From contig CAXIWF010000934.1 of NCBI GenBank assembly GCA_964036045.1, positions 1 through 64,000 on the forward strand: DNA of 64,000 bases, written 5' to 3'. Of the stretch, positions 36,210 to 47,274 are shown one piece after another; position 1 is the first letter of the stretch; each line of letters begins with the position of its first letter. The notes under the pieces are model-generated. The model was given only the letters and a program-made list of their open reading frames with translations, was not told the origin of the DNA and ran no database searches. The position numbers and the translations under genes were made by a program. This DNA comes from Eutreptiella sp. 'Long Island Sound 2002' (Eukaryota; Euglenozoa; Euglenophyceae; Eutreptiales; Eutreptiaceae).

Positions 36210-37075
36210 AAGTGTAGGTACGGCGTGTTGATGCGGATGCTGGTGTGTGGTTCTTTTTGAATGGGTTGTTGGGACATGAAAGGGCGGGGTACGGTGGCCT
36301 GTGTGGAATTGGATGGGTGCGGTGGGATGTAAATGTGAATGTGAGCACATTTGGGGGGTTGCACGAAAGTGTAGGTATGCCGTGTTGAGGCGGATGGGGG
36401 AGGGGTGGGTGTTTTTGAATGGGGTGTTGGAACATGAAATGGCGGGGTACCGTGGCCTGTGCCGGGTTGGGTGGATGCGCTGGGATGCAAATGTGAATGT
36501 GAGCACATTGGGAGGGTTGCAAGAAAGTGCAGGTATGGCGTGTTGATGCGGATGGGGGAGGGGTGGGTGTTTTTGAATGGGGTGTTGGAACACGAAAGGG
36601 CGAGGTACGGTGGCCTGTGTGGGGTTGGGTGGGTGCAGTGGGATGCAAATGTGAATGTGAGCACATACGGGGGGTCGCACGAAAGTGTAGGTATGGCGTG
36701 TTGATGCGGATGGAGGAGGGGTGGGTGTTTTTGAATGGGGTGTTGGGACATGAAAGGGCGGGGTACGGTGGCCTGTGTGGGGTTGGGTGGATGCGGTGGG
36801 ATGCAAATGTGAATGTGAGCACATTTCGGGGGTTGCACGAAAGTGTAGGTATGCCGCGTTGAGGCGGATGGGGGAGGGGTGGGTGTTTTTGAATGGGGTG
36901 TTGGAACATGAAATGGCGGGGTACCGTGGCCTGTGCCGGGTTGGGTGGATGCGGTGGGATGCAAATGTGAATGTAAGCACATTGGGGGGGTTGTAGGAAA
37001 GTGTAGGTATGGCGTGTTGATGCGGATGGGGGGGGGGTGGGTGTTTTTGAATGGGTCGTTAGAACATGAAAGGGC

Positions 37076-37362
37076 GATGCTGCCATGGACATCTGAACTG
37101 GCTTTGCCAGGCAAAAACATTTCCAGCCGCGGTGGCTCCATTAAGGTCCACCGCTCGCTAGTAAAATTGGGGTAAAAATCGGCTATGTTTTTCGCTACAC
37201 AGAGGGGGTGCTGGTTGTACCATGCACTGCACCACGGCCTCCTAACATCTTTGCAATGAGGTGCACTCCACAGCTGCCCTCCCCTCGATCATTACATCAC
37301 ATTCCAAGCCATAGTTGCTCACCCGGGATGCTCCCCTTGCTGGTCTCTCTGGTGATTACCAC
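37076..37362 (-). repeat. Inverted-P spacer 5, unit B
   Basis: Matches spacer 4 of unit A. Confidence 0.9.
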
Positions 37363-37603
37363 AAGTGTAGGTACGGCGTGTTGATGCGGATGCTGGTGTG
37401 TGGTTCTTTTTGAATGGGTTGTTGGGACATGAAAGGGCGGGGTACGGTGGCCTGTGTGGAATTGGATGGGTGCGGTGGGATGCAAATGTGAATGTAAGCA
37501 CATTTGGGGGGTTGCACGAAAGTGTAGGTATGGCGTGTTGATGCGGATGGGGGAGGGGTGGGTGTTTTTGAATGGGGTGTTGGGACATGAAAGGGCGGGA
37601 TTT

Positions 37604-37890
37604 GTGGTAAACAGCGGAGAGACCAGCAAGGGTAGCATCCCGGTCGAGCAACCATGGGTTGGAATGTGATGTAATGATAGAAACGAAGGCATTTGTGAAG
37701 TGGAATGCATTCTGAAGGTGGTAGGAGGCCGTGGTGCAGTGCAAAGTATACCCACCACCCTCCTTGTATGGCGAAAAACATCCCCAGTTTTTACCCCGAT
37801 TTTACTAGTGAGCGGTGGACCTTAATGGAGCTGCGGCGGCTGGACAATGTTTTGGTTTGGCAAACCGGGTTCGGATGTCCATGCCCTGAT
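37604..37890 (+). repeat. Module P1, unit C
   Basis: Same as the unit A copy, offset 37,514. Confidence 0.85.
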
Positions 37891-38021
37891 CCCAGAGACC
37901 TCACCAACGCCATTGGCTTGGGGCACAGAAGCCGTGGATACATCCTGAAGGGGTCCCTTGGGTTGCCGACTATGCCTATGGAGAACTACCCAGAAACATG
38001 CCTTTTTTTTATGTATGGTTT

Positions 38022-38226
38022 GTGGTAAATAGCGGAGAGACCAGCAAGGGGAGCATCCCGGGTGAGCAACTATGGGTTGGAATGTGATGTAATGATAGAG
38101 AGGAAGGCATTTGTGAAGTGGTATGCATTCTGAAGGTGGTAGGAGGCCGTGGTGCAGTGCAAAGTATACCCAGCACCCTCCTTGTATGGCAAAAAACATC
38201 CCCAATTTTTACCCCGATTTTACAAG
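38022..38226 (+). repeat. Module P2, unit C
   Basis: Same as the unit A copy, offset 37,514. Confidence 0.85.
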
Positions 38227-38236
38227 TATTTTACTA

Positions 38237-38497
38237 CATGGTGGGGCACATCCTGCGGCACATGGTGGGGCACATGGTGGGGCACATCCCAGGGCACATC
38301 GTGGGGTTCACAGTGGGGCACACTGTGGGGCACATCATGGGGCACATCAATTGGCATTTGGCGGGCACATCGTGCGGCACATGGTGGGGCACATGGTGGG
38401 GCACATCATGGGTCACATTCTGGTGAGCATTGAGGGGCACATTCTGGGGCACATCGTGGGCCACATTGCGGGGCACATCCTGGGGCAGTGCGGTGAA
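38237..38497 (+). repeat. 12-bp minisatellite, unit C
   Basis: Identical in layout to the unit A copy. Confidence 0.9.
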
Positions 38498-39183
38498 AGG
38501 TGGTGTGGTGTGGTCTAGCGTGGTGTGGATTGATGTGGTGTAGTGTTTCTTCCTTTTGTGTGGTGCCATGTGAGGAACATGTTGTAACCGCTGCATAGTG
38601 GTTGATCTTTGTTGTAACTGCGAAGCCTGTAGCCTTGATGCCCCAGGGGTCGTAACGCCCGACACTGCCCCTGATATCTCCGAACCCACATAACCCTCTT
38701 CAGACCCATATCCAGCTTAGGGGAGCGACATATGCGAAGCACTTGTAAGTCCTTTGAACTCCATGGTGGAATATGAAGAGTACGAAAACCCGGTCTACAA
38801 AAATGGAGCAGACATAGAATCTCAATGCGCATTCATCGCACATAATGACACAACGTGAAATCATTCGAAATAATTTAAATAAATCCGATTGGGAAATCAC
38901 GAAAGACAAATGCGACTCGACGCGCGCTCACAGGCGACATCTGGCGGCGAACGGAAAACATGAAAACAAGCGGAAAATTTACTGCACTAATGTACATCTG
39001 AGAATCATTGAAATTCTGATCACATCAGTGTATAATTGAGTGCTGTCAGTGCTGCCGTTACACATGTGTGGTGCACTGGTTCAGGGCTGTTTGTGTTGTC
39101 TTGAGGCCTCATTCCATAGGCGAGGTGGTTTGTGAGTGCCAAAAGAATGCATCCTAGTAGGTTACTTTTGCGTTCTAAAATAT

Positions 39184-41082
39184 CCCAAACACCCGATCAT
39201 TTTTTTGGGAAAATATCCTAATTATCCTAAAAAAAAGGGTTACGGTTAACCTTAGCTTTAACGGTAACCATTTTTTAGGATAGTTAGGATATTTTTGGTC
39301 CTTGCCTGGAAGAATATTAAGTACTTGGGATATTTTGGACATTTTTCAGCAGGAGGTTTCAGTCTAGATGAGTCAGCTAGGGATATTTAGGATATTTAGG
39401 ATATTTTTTGCATGATGTTTTAGGATCTTTTCTTGCATTTAGAATATTTGTTCTGGCGAGGTTGGGATGTTTTTGACGATTGCTTATCACAACATGTTCA
39501 GCCTGCGTTTGTTTGTCCATTACGATGTTGAGGATGGTCCACATAATGAGGATATTGTCTCCATCAGGACTTAGGATATTTTTGGCAATGTACTCATCAC
39601 AATGGTAGCTGTAACCCTTCTTCGAATCTTTGGAATATTTCTGGTGTTATGCCCAAAGCTACATGAAGTACTTGGGATATTGAGGATATTTTTGAGCAAG
39701 AACGTTCAGTCAATTGAGGATATTTGGGATATTTAGGATATTTTCTGCATGATCTGAGAGAATGGTGCTGATATTCAGGATGTTTGGTCTGGCGAGATTA
39801 GGAAGTATTTGACACGTGCTGAGCACAACATTTTCAGCATCCTGTTGTAGGCCCATTGGATGGTTCAGAATATTTAGGATAATTCGAATATTGTCTCCTA
39901 TAGGACTTATGATATCTTCCTTCTAGCCATCGCTACTTACTCATCACACCAATAGCGGATACTTACAATATGTTCGATGATATGCCCCGAACAATATTAC
40001 GTACTTAGGATATTTAGGATGTTTTTGAGAAAAGAAACGAGCCAGGTCAGAACATTTGGGATACTTAGGATATTTTCTGCATGAGGTTTAACGATCTTCC
40101 CGATGATTCGGATGACTGACTTGGCAAAATTAGGACTCACAACATTTTCAACATCCCGTTGTTTGCCCATTGGGATGTTTAGGATATTTAGGATAATTAG
40201 GATATTTTCTCCGTCAGCACTTATGATATTTTTATTCTTAGATTTTTCATGTATAGTAATGGCAAATTCCTCATCACAACCGTACTTGTAACCACTCTTA
40301 GGATATTTAAGATATTCCTTGCTGTTATCGAAGAAAGTGGAGTACTTAGCACATTAAAGATGTTTGCTAGCCCCAACTTTCAGTGGGCCTGGCCAGCCAC
40401 AAAAGGCGCCGTTCAGTGCAAAAAAAAGCCCCAACTTTCAGTCCCAAAAGTTGAGGACATTTAGGATACTTAGGATGTTTTTTGCACAAATTAGACAGTG
40501 TTTTTAGGCTAAGGCTAACCGGTTTATCCATCTCTTTGACAATGACCCATCGCAACATGTTTGCCAGGTCAGGAGGTTTAGGATAATTACATGCCCGGAG
40601 CCACACAAAGTACTTGGGATATTTGGGATATTTTTGAGAACAAATGTTCAGTCAGTTGAAGATATTTAGGATATTTTCTCCAACAGGAGTTAGAATATCG
40701 TTCTTTTTACATTTTGCATGTGTAGTGATGGCAAATAACTCATGACAACCGTAATTGTAACCACGCTTAGGATATGTAGTATATTCGTTGGTGTTATCGA
40801 GGAATATTCAGTACTTGGCATAGTTAGGATGTTTCCTAGCCCTAACGTTCTGTCCCAAAGGCTGGGGATGTTCAGGATACTTAGGATGTTTTTTCCACGC
40901 GTTAGACAGAGGTTCTAGGATAAGGATAACCTATTTTTCCATATCTTTGACAATGACTCATCGCAACATGTTCGCCTGGTTAGGACTTTTATGATAATTA
41001 GAATCATTAGGATCTTTTCTGCATTCGGACTTAGGATCGTTTTCTCAAACACGACTTAGGACATTCGTTGGCGCGCTTTTCA
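39184..41082 (+). repeat. AT-rich ~338-bp repeat region, unit C, with insertion
   Basis: Counterpart of the unit A region, 58 bp longer because of the poly(A)-tailed insertion and its target duplication at 40370-40441. Confidence 0.8.
40384..40427 (+). mobile_element. 44-bp poly(A)-tailed retro-insertion
   Basis: Present only in unit C; A, B, D and E have the empty site. The insert starts TGGGCCTGGCCAGCC and ends in eight A residues. It is flanked by an exact 14-bp duplication, GCCCCAACTTTCAG, at 40370-40383 and 40428-40441. Target duplication plus A-tail is the usual mark of target-primed reverse transcription, so this is probably a heavily 5'-truncated LINE or SINE copy. The parent element is not in the window. 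Confidence 0.8.
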
Positions 41083-42126
41083 TTTCGTACGGGTTAGCCA
41101 TCGGGATGCGCAGCCTTGATAGATCTATGGTTGTGTAGAAGATTGTGATATTGTATTTTAAACTCACTAGGATATTGGGGACATCTGGGATGTTTCTCAA
41201 AATTGGTTAGGACAATTTGATCCCATACCTCATCTGCTATGGGTTTGACATTTTGGTAAGTTGTTGAGCATCGAATCATGCAGTACTTTGGCAGCCGCGG
41301 TTTTGTAGCACACAGGACACATGCAGTGTTCTGTTTCCAACAGACAATGGTATGTACAAAATTTGTAACATCGTCACGCAACAAACTAGGATTTTTTGAA
41401 CCGTGAAGTGGACCACTTCGACATTCCTTTTTGCGATAGTAATAGTGATACGTCTTTACTACCTGCAATATCACTGCGTCAAGATTTTTGCGGACAAAAG
41501 AGGTTGAGGAAAGTTGCAATAGTTATGATAATTTGTGGCTTACAGTTTAGAATGTATTTCCTGCCTTTGAATTATGGCTAGATCGAGCATTTGGACCATT
41601 CATATATTCCCTCAAGGAGCTAGGGTTGTTGAGATTCCTCGTTCAGCAAATTTTTGAAATCCTTTTTAGCCTTTGCGTACAGGCCTATGCGGGTTACACA
41701 GAAGGATTTCCCGAAGGTATGTGGCATTGTAGAGGCATGTGCACATTTGGAATCTCTAAGATTCTTGTCCAGGAGGGGGGCGGGATGGTCTCAGCACACT
41801 CAGAGGAAGATCTAGCTCCTAAGAAGGTGCCATGGCGGCCATGTGCGAAAAACATGAGCTTCAATGAGACCTTTGTTCTGCACCATGGAAGTTTTTGGAT
41901 ACAGCTTGCAATAGACAGCACTGCGCACAAGACACAACACATTGCTCACAGCACGACATGGTGCAAAGAATACAAAACAAAACTCCCAGCAAAGCTGACT
42001 AGAAGCCCAAAAAACAAGCTGTCCCCAGGACAACACTCTCCATACAGCGTATCACTGTGCACATCGATCGGCAACGTCACCGAATGCAACAGATTGGAAA
42101 AAACATCACATGGCACAAATCATTGT

Positions 42127-42325
42127 CCGCGTCCGAACGGGCCAGCAACGAACAGATTCGGCCGTTAAGCGCCGCACATGGGGCACAATCAGACAAAGAT
42201 ACCCTGCAAACGGGGAACCAGGGCCCAAGTAAGCAAGAAGCACACACAAATGGGCCGACAAAATGTGACCGCGGCCTCAACTGCGCGCATGCACCCCCCC
42301 ACCCCACCCCACCCCATTGTCTCCT
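42127..42325 (+). repeat. Module Q1, unit C
   Basis: Counterpart of the unit A copy; its partner Q2 is missing in this unit. Confidence 0.85.
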
Positions 42326-43066
42326 GCGCACAAGGGACATGGACAAACCCTACTCCCCTAGGGGGGAGGGGCGGAAGGGGCGGGGCAGCGCATGCCGCGA
42401 TACCACCAGGGAAGGAAGGGCAGGGTGTTACGCAAAGGGGAGGGACATGTGTGCGGATGTGTGCGGAGTAAATGGTGGGTGCTGAGCTTGAGCCTATGAT
42501 CCGGACTCCAGTGGAGAGGACTTTGGTTTTGGAAGGAGATTGGCCCATTGGCCTCCACAAAGTGGCGCTGAAAGCACCAAAGCTGCCTAGTAAGGAGCGA
42601 GTATATACCGAAAAAAAATAGACACTCAGAAAGTGTGCCTCCAAGAAGGATGTGCGTAGCATAACGTCCTTGTGACAGCGCCCTTATGCGAACGCATTTT
42701 GGAGGGGGGGTTTTTCGGACCCCCCACCGCTCGTTAGGACCCCCCTCCCCCATAGCTCGACGCCACCGTCTCGGATTCGCAAAATGAGTGACGTTTTGGA
42801 CTCAGCGACCCCGAAATAGGGGGGGTTTACTGTGTCAATAGCTCATTTTAGGATATGGGTGACTATTACCGACTCGGTAGGCTCTGCCCGTTCCTCACCA
42901 CGAATGGGGATACCCCTTTTGGGGTGGTGTTAGAGCAGGACCCCCTGGGGACCTACATGGGTAAACTAGTACCCCCCCCCCCTATTTTGATGTCGCTGAA
43001 TCCGAATATCAACTCAGATTTGGCGGTTGGGGCGGTTATTACCGAGTTTTTGGTCGCGCGCGCGCG

Positions 43067-43639
43067 CAGCCAAATCTCAGGAAGCGCTGGCACAGAGCGC
43101 TGGTAAAAACCCTGAATGATCTGGGGAATGTCCAGCCAGCTGCAGACAGTTTGTCTATGGATGCCAGCCTGTTGTTGAATTGCAGGGCAGCAGCTGAAAA
43201 TGGCAATTGCAGCCAGAGTAAGCGCCGCCGCGTCGCCTGAACAGGTCGCGCACACTGCCAAAATATCATGTGTTTTGAATATTTGTGAATGCAATTCCTG
43301 CGCTATGCACATGTATTTTCAGTGAAGTCAGTGAACCAGATGTATAATACACCAGATGGAACACGCCAGTAAAATGACGGATGTCTGCATGTGTGATACA
43401 CGCAATGATGTGAGATAAAGAATGTCTTTTTGAATATCCTTTGTTATCTCACGCTCAGACTGATGAGGGCCTAGTGTTGGGCCGAAACCGGTCTCGTTTT
43501 TTGGCTTTGTTTGTGGACGCTTGCATGTGAGCCGTGTGTGAAGTAGCCTGTGACCACCGCTGATTTTCTGATTGAGGACCCCTTCTCAGGATTTTCCGGC
43601 GAGGACAAGCTCAAAGCTCATCCCAAAAAATTCCAAAAA
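43067..43639 (+). repeat. Left pseudo-LTR of the PLE
   Basis: 573 bp matching 46702-47274 at a constant offset of 3,635, with one substitution noticed (GCGCTGGTAAAA versus GCGCTAGTAAAA). It holds the last ~57 codons of an ORF2 copy (stop at 43238-43240), the 3' untranslated region, a 9-bp stem-loop (43410-43418 with 43444-43452) and a hammerhead-like core. Near identity of the two repeats suggests a young insertion. Confidence 0.92.
43451..43505 (+). ncRNA. Hammerhead-ribozyme-like core, left pseudo-LTR
   Basis: CTGATGA at 43460-43466, a short stem II (GGGCC and GGGCC arms pairing through GG-CC with one G-G mismatch, loop TAGTGTT), GAAA at 43484-43487, then CCGGTC ending at 43493. This is the conserved order of a type I hammerhead: CUGAUGA, stem II, GAAA, minimal palindromic stem III (ACCGGU), cleavage expected after C 43493. 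Only two stem I pairs next to the core are clear by eye. Hammerheads with minimal stem III are documented in Penelope-like elements and may act as dimers. Confidence 0.65.
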
Positions 43640-43663
43640 CGTCGTGTGTTACCGAGCGCCGAT

Positions 43664-44608
43664 ATGTCTTTCAAGCGTCAAAACCACAAACCAAAGTGGC
43701 AACTCCAAGCCGTGCCACATGCGATCCGTTCGGACGTTGTTACCTACCTCATGGCCGCCGAAAAAGCCAAGAATCGTGACCTTGCAATCCGAAAGATGCT
43801 TTACTACCGGAACAACACATTCAAGGCCAAAAAGGACCAATTTTACGATGGTACCAACAAAGTGATGAAAGTCATTGCCGAAGAGTCTCAAAAGAAGGTG
43901 CACGAAGAGTTCTACAACACCAAAATTGAACTCCTCAAAAAACAAAAAGCCAATGATGATGCTCGTGTGCGGGATTTGGCAAGCACGGCACGTGGCAAGG
44001 TGCATGCACATTTTATTACCATGGTTGATGAATGTGCGCAATGGGGAATGGACACCAACACGGCACGCCGTGATCTCGTTGAAGAACGTGATAAAGCACT
44101 CACACAAATTGTCGTAAGCTTACGATCGATCAATGATAATGGTGAAAAACAATACACCAAGTGGGAAGAGAGCATCAAAAAGAAAGAAGCGGACCGTCTT
44201 ATGCAAGTGGAACAAAAAACCGTCTTTGAGGAAATTATGCGTGAAGGCTTTCAAAGTGAACTCGAAATGGATGACCAAATACTTGCCCTTCGCCGTGCAC
44301 TACAAAAAATGGTGACCAACCGACCGGAGCTCGCTACAAAATCAAAAAACGGGGTACGCTCGAGTTCGAAAAGAGGGAAAAGGCGAGAAGACTCCGCCTC
44401 AAGCAGTACCTCAACGAAAAGGAGCTCAAGTACCTCAACGACACGAAGCAGCACCGGAAGCTCACAAAATGGAAGGCGAGGAAGAAGTCCCAAGAGTTAC
44501 GGCGGGCGCAAAACCCGCGGAAAGAAGCAAGCAAAATCGCCAAAGTCAAAGAAACTCCGCTTCCGAACACCCACACCAAAGAAACGCGGTCAAAGAAGCA
44601 AAAGATGA
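43664..44608 (+). CDS. PLE ORF1: basic coiled-coil protein
   Basis: 314 residues from the first in-frame ATG (43664; G at -3). The frame is open upstream to 43550, but only with a GTG start lying in the pseudo-LTR, so I prefer the ATG. The middle of the protein (residues about 60-225 from this Met) is rich in Lys, Glu, Asp and Gln, with helix- and coiled-coil-like stretches such as KKVHEEFYNTKIELLKKQK. The last ~90 residues are Ser/Arg/Lys-rich (for example SKRGKRRED, TPKKRGQRSKR), fit for binding nucleic acid or for nuclear import. No zinc knuckle is seen. The stop codon overlaps the ORF2 start as ATGA. By analogy with other two-ORF retroelements it may package element RNA; that is inference. 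Confidence 0.75.
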   Translation: MSFKRQNHKPKWQLQAVPHAIRSDVVTYLMAAEKAKNRDLAIRKMLYYRNNTFKAKKDQFYDGTNKVMKVIAEESQKKVHEEFYNTKIELLKKQKANDDARVRDLASTARGKVHAHFITMVDECAQWGMDTNTARRDLVEERDKALTQIVVSLRSINDNGEKQYTKWEESIKKKEADRLMQVEQKTVFEEIMREGFQSELEMDDQILALRRALQKMVTNRPELATKSKNGVRSSSKRGKRREDSASSSTSTKRSSSTSTTRSSTGSSQNGRRGRSPKSYGGRKTRGKKQAKSPKSKKLRFRTPTPKKRGQRSKR

Positions 44609-46875
44609 GAAAACGTGAGTGGGACAAGACGCGTTGCCCCAAAGAAATTGCTGAAAGTGACATGGATTTCAAAGCCCTTCACAACATTGAACTACACCTC
44701 AAGCCTTTCGTGCCTACCGTCTTGCAAGGAGACGTTTTGTCTCAACCAATTTCGCCATACCTTCGCATGCTGCTATCGCTCGGAGGAAAATTTGTGCCCC
44801 ATTCATTCCCTGGTCCATCTATAAAGCGTTCATTGAAGGCGCTCCCATCCGAGGCTATGGAGATGCGCCGTGTGCTTCTATGGTCGCTGGCTTTTACAAA
44901 GGAACCAAAAAAGGTGGACATCTACCGGTCATTCCCACATCCTTCGTTGTTTCGGAAGAGCGGTCGAGACCCACCTCCGTGTGTGCTACAAAAATTGGGA
45001 GCGGAGTCGTTCGTGATCGAAAATTTCGTCAACAAGTGCCATGATACTTTCAAGTTCACGCTCAGCGATTTTGCTGAGCAACGTCCCCCCTCTCGTGGTG
45101 TGATTTGGCATGGTGGATGCGTGCATGAGTTCCTAAACACACACGTAATTGTGGCTGCTGACAAAGACGGGGATCAAGTTGTGATGTCTCTCAAGACATA
45201 CCTCATGGAACAAAACAACAACATGGGTGTGGTCCACAAAAATGGAGACCCGGTATACCGCAAGCTTGGGGACTTCACAACCGATCAAGAATTGATGTGG
45301 ACTGACCAGGCTAAGGTGTGGAGACGGGACATCGCCATAACGGCCATCACCCTGCTGGAATCCCACAACGTGGACGAACCACTAACCGAGTTGTTGCAAA
45401 ACTTCTTTGAAAGGTCGCCGCCTTTGAAAATGCCAATTTTCTACATGCAAGTGAAGACCCACAAGAGAAAATCCATTCGTGAAAATTCGTGGCCTTCCAG
45501 ACCGATCACAGCACTCACAAGCTGGTTCACTACCCCCCCATCAATCATTTTGAGCACGTTGGGGAAAATATTTTTGCGCTTCGATGCTTGGCAAGACGCC
45601 AAGAACACTCCCCTCACGGATACACTGGATTTTGTACAGCGCATACACAATTTCAAACATTGGGTGGATGGGGACCACGATCAGTATGTCCTGACCTCCT
45701 TTGATTTCACTGCCCTGTACACAAATTTTACGTTCAGTGATTTGAGCAAAGCGTTCCGCTATTGGCGCGATGAGTGGAAGAACACATGTCTGAATAATTT
45801 TGAGATCACATTACATGAGCGTGCATATGTGCGATGGCTCACTGAGCCGATTGGTGAACGATGGTTTCGATTCATTGATACCTCATTCCCATTTTTCAAT
45901 ATGCAGTACGATCCCGAGGTTTCCCTGGGTGAGGTTTTCCTGCACCTAATTTTTACGCATAATATTTTTAAGGCCCCAGGCAGTGGAATTTACAGGCAGG
46001 CCCAGGGCTTCTCCATGGGGACGAATTGCGCCCCAGCCTGGGCTAACCTAGCGCTGCGCTGTTTTGAACGTCTGGGGCAGAAGGCACTGCCATGCATTTT
46101 GCTGAGATTTATCGACGATGGCGCGTGTATTCACCACCGCGCCCATACGCCGCAGATCACTGCAATGCTTTCCTCTTGGTACCCCCCACACCTGCCTTTT
46201 GAGGTTTTGGCTCTGGGTGTGTCAGCGGATATCATTTTCCTGGACCTACATGTCCTGGACCTGCATGAACCGAGGTACTGTACCCATTTCAAGCCTACAA
46301 ACAGTGCCACATACATCCCCTGGTCCAGCAATACCCCCCGAGGTACAAAACTCGGGTGGAGACGGGGGGAGGGGGTACGTTTCCTTCGTACTAACTCCCA
46401 TGAACGATATTTCCTGGCGGCCGTAAAGAGGATGAATGGGGCCTGCCGCAGGCTAGGGTACCCCAAAACGCTCTGCAGTTCCTTGCCTGTGAGTTGGTCT
46501 GAGAAGGACAGATACATGACACGAAATTCCAAAACAAAGGGTAGGAGGGTGGGTAATTTTTTGGAATTTTTTCGCATCCATGTGTGGAGAGTGCCATATG
46601 AGGCGTGTATTCCCCTGAAGTATGGAGATCCAATTCACAGACTGAACCAACAGATCAAACAATCAATTCCTGGGACCAAACTGTTTGCAGTCAACCGTCC
46701 ACAGCCAAATCTCAGGAAGCGCTGGCACAGAGCGCTAGTAAAAACCCTGAATGATCTGGGGAATGTCCAGCCAGCTGCAGACAGTTTGTCTATGGATGCC
46801 AGCCTGTTGTTGAATTGCAGGGCAGCAGCTGAAAATGGCAATTGCAGCCAGAGTAAGCGCCGCCGCGTCGCCTGA
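44605..46875 (+). CDS. PLE ORF2: reverse transcriptase
   Basis: 756 residues; would copy element RNA by target-primed reverse transcription. Motifs in order: LSLGGKFVP (58-65), an N-terminal ADKDGDQVVM block (185-194) resembling the DKG motif of Penelope-like RTs, VKTHK (283-287) with RPI (299-301), motif A FDFTALYTNF (366-375, catalytic Asp 367), motif B QGFSMGTNCAPAWANL (467-482), motif C RFIDDG (501-506, catalytic Asp 504 and 505), IIFLDLHV (543-550) and KPTNSATYIPW (563-573). All catalytic residues are present and the frame is intact. No GIY-YIG endonuclease is visible at either end. The C-terminal ~55 residues lie in the right pseudo-LTR and end SKRRRVA, a possible nuclear signal. The 4-nt ATGA overlap with ORF1 suggests termination-reinitiation. 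Confidence 0.9.
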   Translation: MRKREWDKTRCPKEIAESDMDFKALHNIELHLKPFVPTVLQGDVLSQPISPYLRMLLSLGGKFVPHSFPGPSIKRSLKALPSEAMEMRRVLLWSLAFTKEPKKVDIYRSFPHPSLFRKSGRDPPPCVLQKLGAESFVIENFVNKCHDTFKFTLSDFAEQRPPSRGVIWHGGCVHEFLNTHVIVAADKDGDQVVMSLKTYLMEQNNNMGVVHKNGDPVYRKLGDFTTDQELMWTDQAKVWRRDIAITAITLLESHNVDEPLTELLQNFFERSPPLKMPIFYMQVKTHKRKSIRENSWPSRPITALTSWFTTPPSIILSTLGKIFLRFDAWQDAKNTPLTDTLDFVQRIHNFKHWVDGDHDQYVLTSFDFTALYTNFTFSDLSKAFRYWRDEWKNTCLNNFEITLHERAYVRWLTEPIGERWFRFIDTSFPFFNMQYDPEVSLGEVFLHLIFTHNIFKAPGSGIYRQAQGFSMGTNCAPAWANLALRCFERLGQKALPCILLRFIDDGACIHHRAHTPQITAMLSSWYPPHLPFEVLALGVSADIIFLDLHVLDLHEPRYCTHFKPTNSATYIPWSSNTPRGTKLGWRRGEGVRFLRTNSHERYFLAAVKRMNGACRRLGYPKTLCSSLPVSWSEKDRYMTRNSKTKGRRVGNFLEFFRIHVWRVPYEACIPLKYGDPIHRLNQQIKQSIPGTKLFAVNRPQPNLRKRWHRALVKTLNDLGNVQPAADSLSMDASLLLNCRAAAENGNCSQSKRRRVA

Positions 46876-47274
46876 ACAGGTCGCGCACACTGCCAAAATA
46901 TCATGTGTTTTGAATATTTGTGAATGCAATTCCTGCGCTATGCACATGTATTTTCAGTGAAGTCAGTGAACCAGATGTATAATACACCAGATGGAACACG
47001 CCAGTAAAATGACGGATGTCTGCATGTGTGATACACGCAATGATGTGAGATAAAGAATGTCTTTTTGAATATCCTTTGTTATCTCACGCTCAGACTGATG
47101 AGGGCCTAGTGTTGGGCCGAAACCGGTCTCGTTTTTTGGCTTTGTTTGTGGACGCTTGCATGTGAGCCGTGTGTGAAGTAGCCTGTGACCACCGCTGATT
47201 TTCTGATTGAGGACCCCTTCTCAGGATTTTCCGGCGAGGACAAGCTCAAAGCTCATCCCAAAAAATTCCAAAAA
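46702..47274 (+). repeat. Right pseudo-LTR of the PLE
   Basis: Second copy of the 573-bp repeat. It overlaps the ORF2 C-terminus (stop at 46873-46875). It is followed by two further ATTCCAAAAAAA-type units, then satellite at 47300. Confidence 0.92.
47086..47140 (+). ncRNA. Hammerhead-ribozyme-like core, right pseudo-LTR
   Basis: Exact second copy of the core, with C of CTGATGA at 47095 and expected cleavage after 47128. The two sites are 3,635 nt apart, so self-cleavage at both would release a unit-length RNA starting inside the left repeat. Confidence 0.65.

Larger units (their letters stand above)
17636..37599 (+). repeat. Macro-unit B (19,964 bp), complete
   Basis: Complete copy with the same module order as A. 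It is 2,414 bp longer than A. That equals one extra satellite block (28646-30774, 2,129 bp) plus one 287-bp spacer, minus the two single-base differences. From 30996 on it is co-linear with A from 11032 on at a constant offset of 19,964. Segments not listed separately are 18536-19219, 21500-22104, 22304-22848 and 24696-27300; like their counterparts in A they hold no gene I can support. Confidence 0.95.
27301..37599 (+). repeat. 158-bp satellite array, unit B
   Basis: Six blocks: 27301-28358, 28646-30774, 31062-34295, 34583-35922, 36210-37075 and 37363-37599. The second block (13.5 monomers) has no counterpart in A; the others match A block by block. Confidence 0.95.

Noticed and set aside
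43550-43663. Upstream GTG start for PLE ORF1
   Set aside because: GTG is unlikely as a eukaryotic start and the 38 added codons lie mostly in the pseudo-LTR; the first ATG is at 43664.
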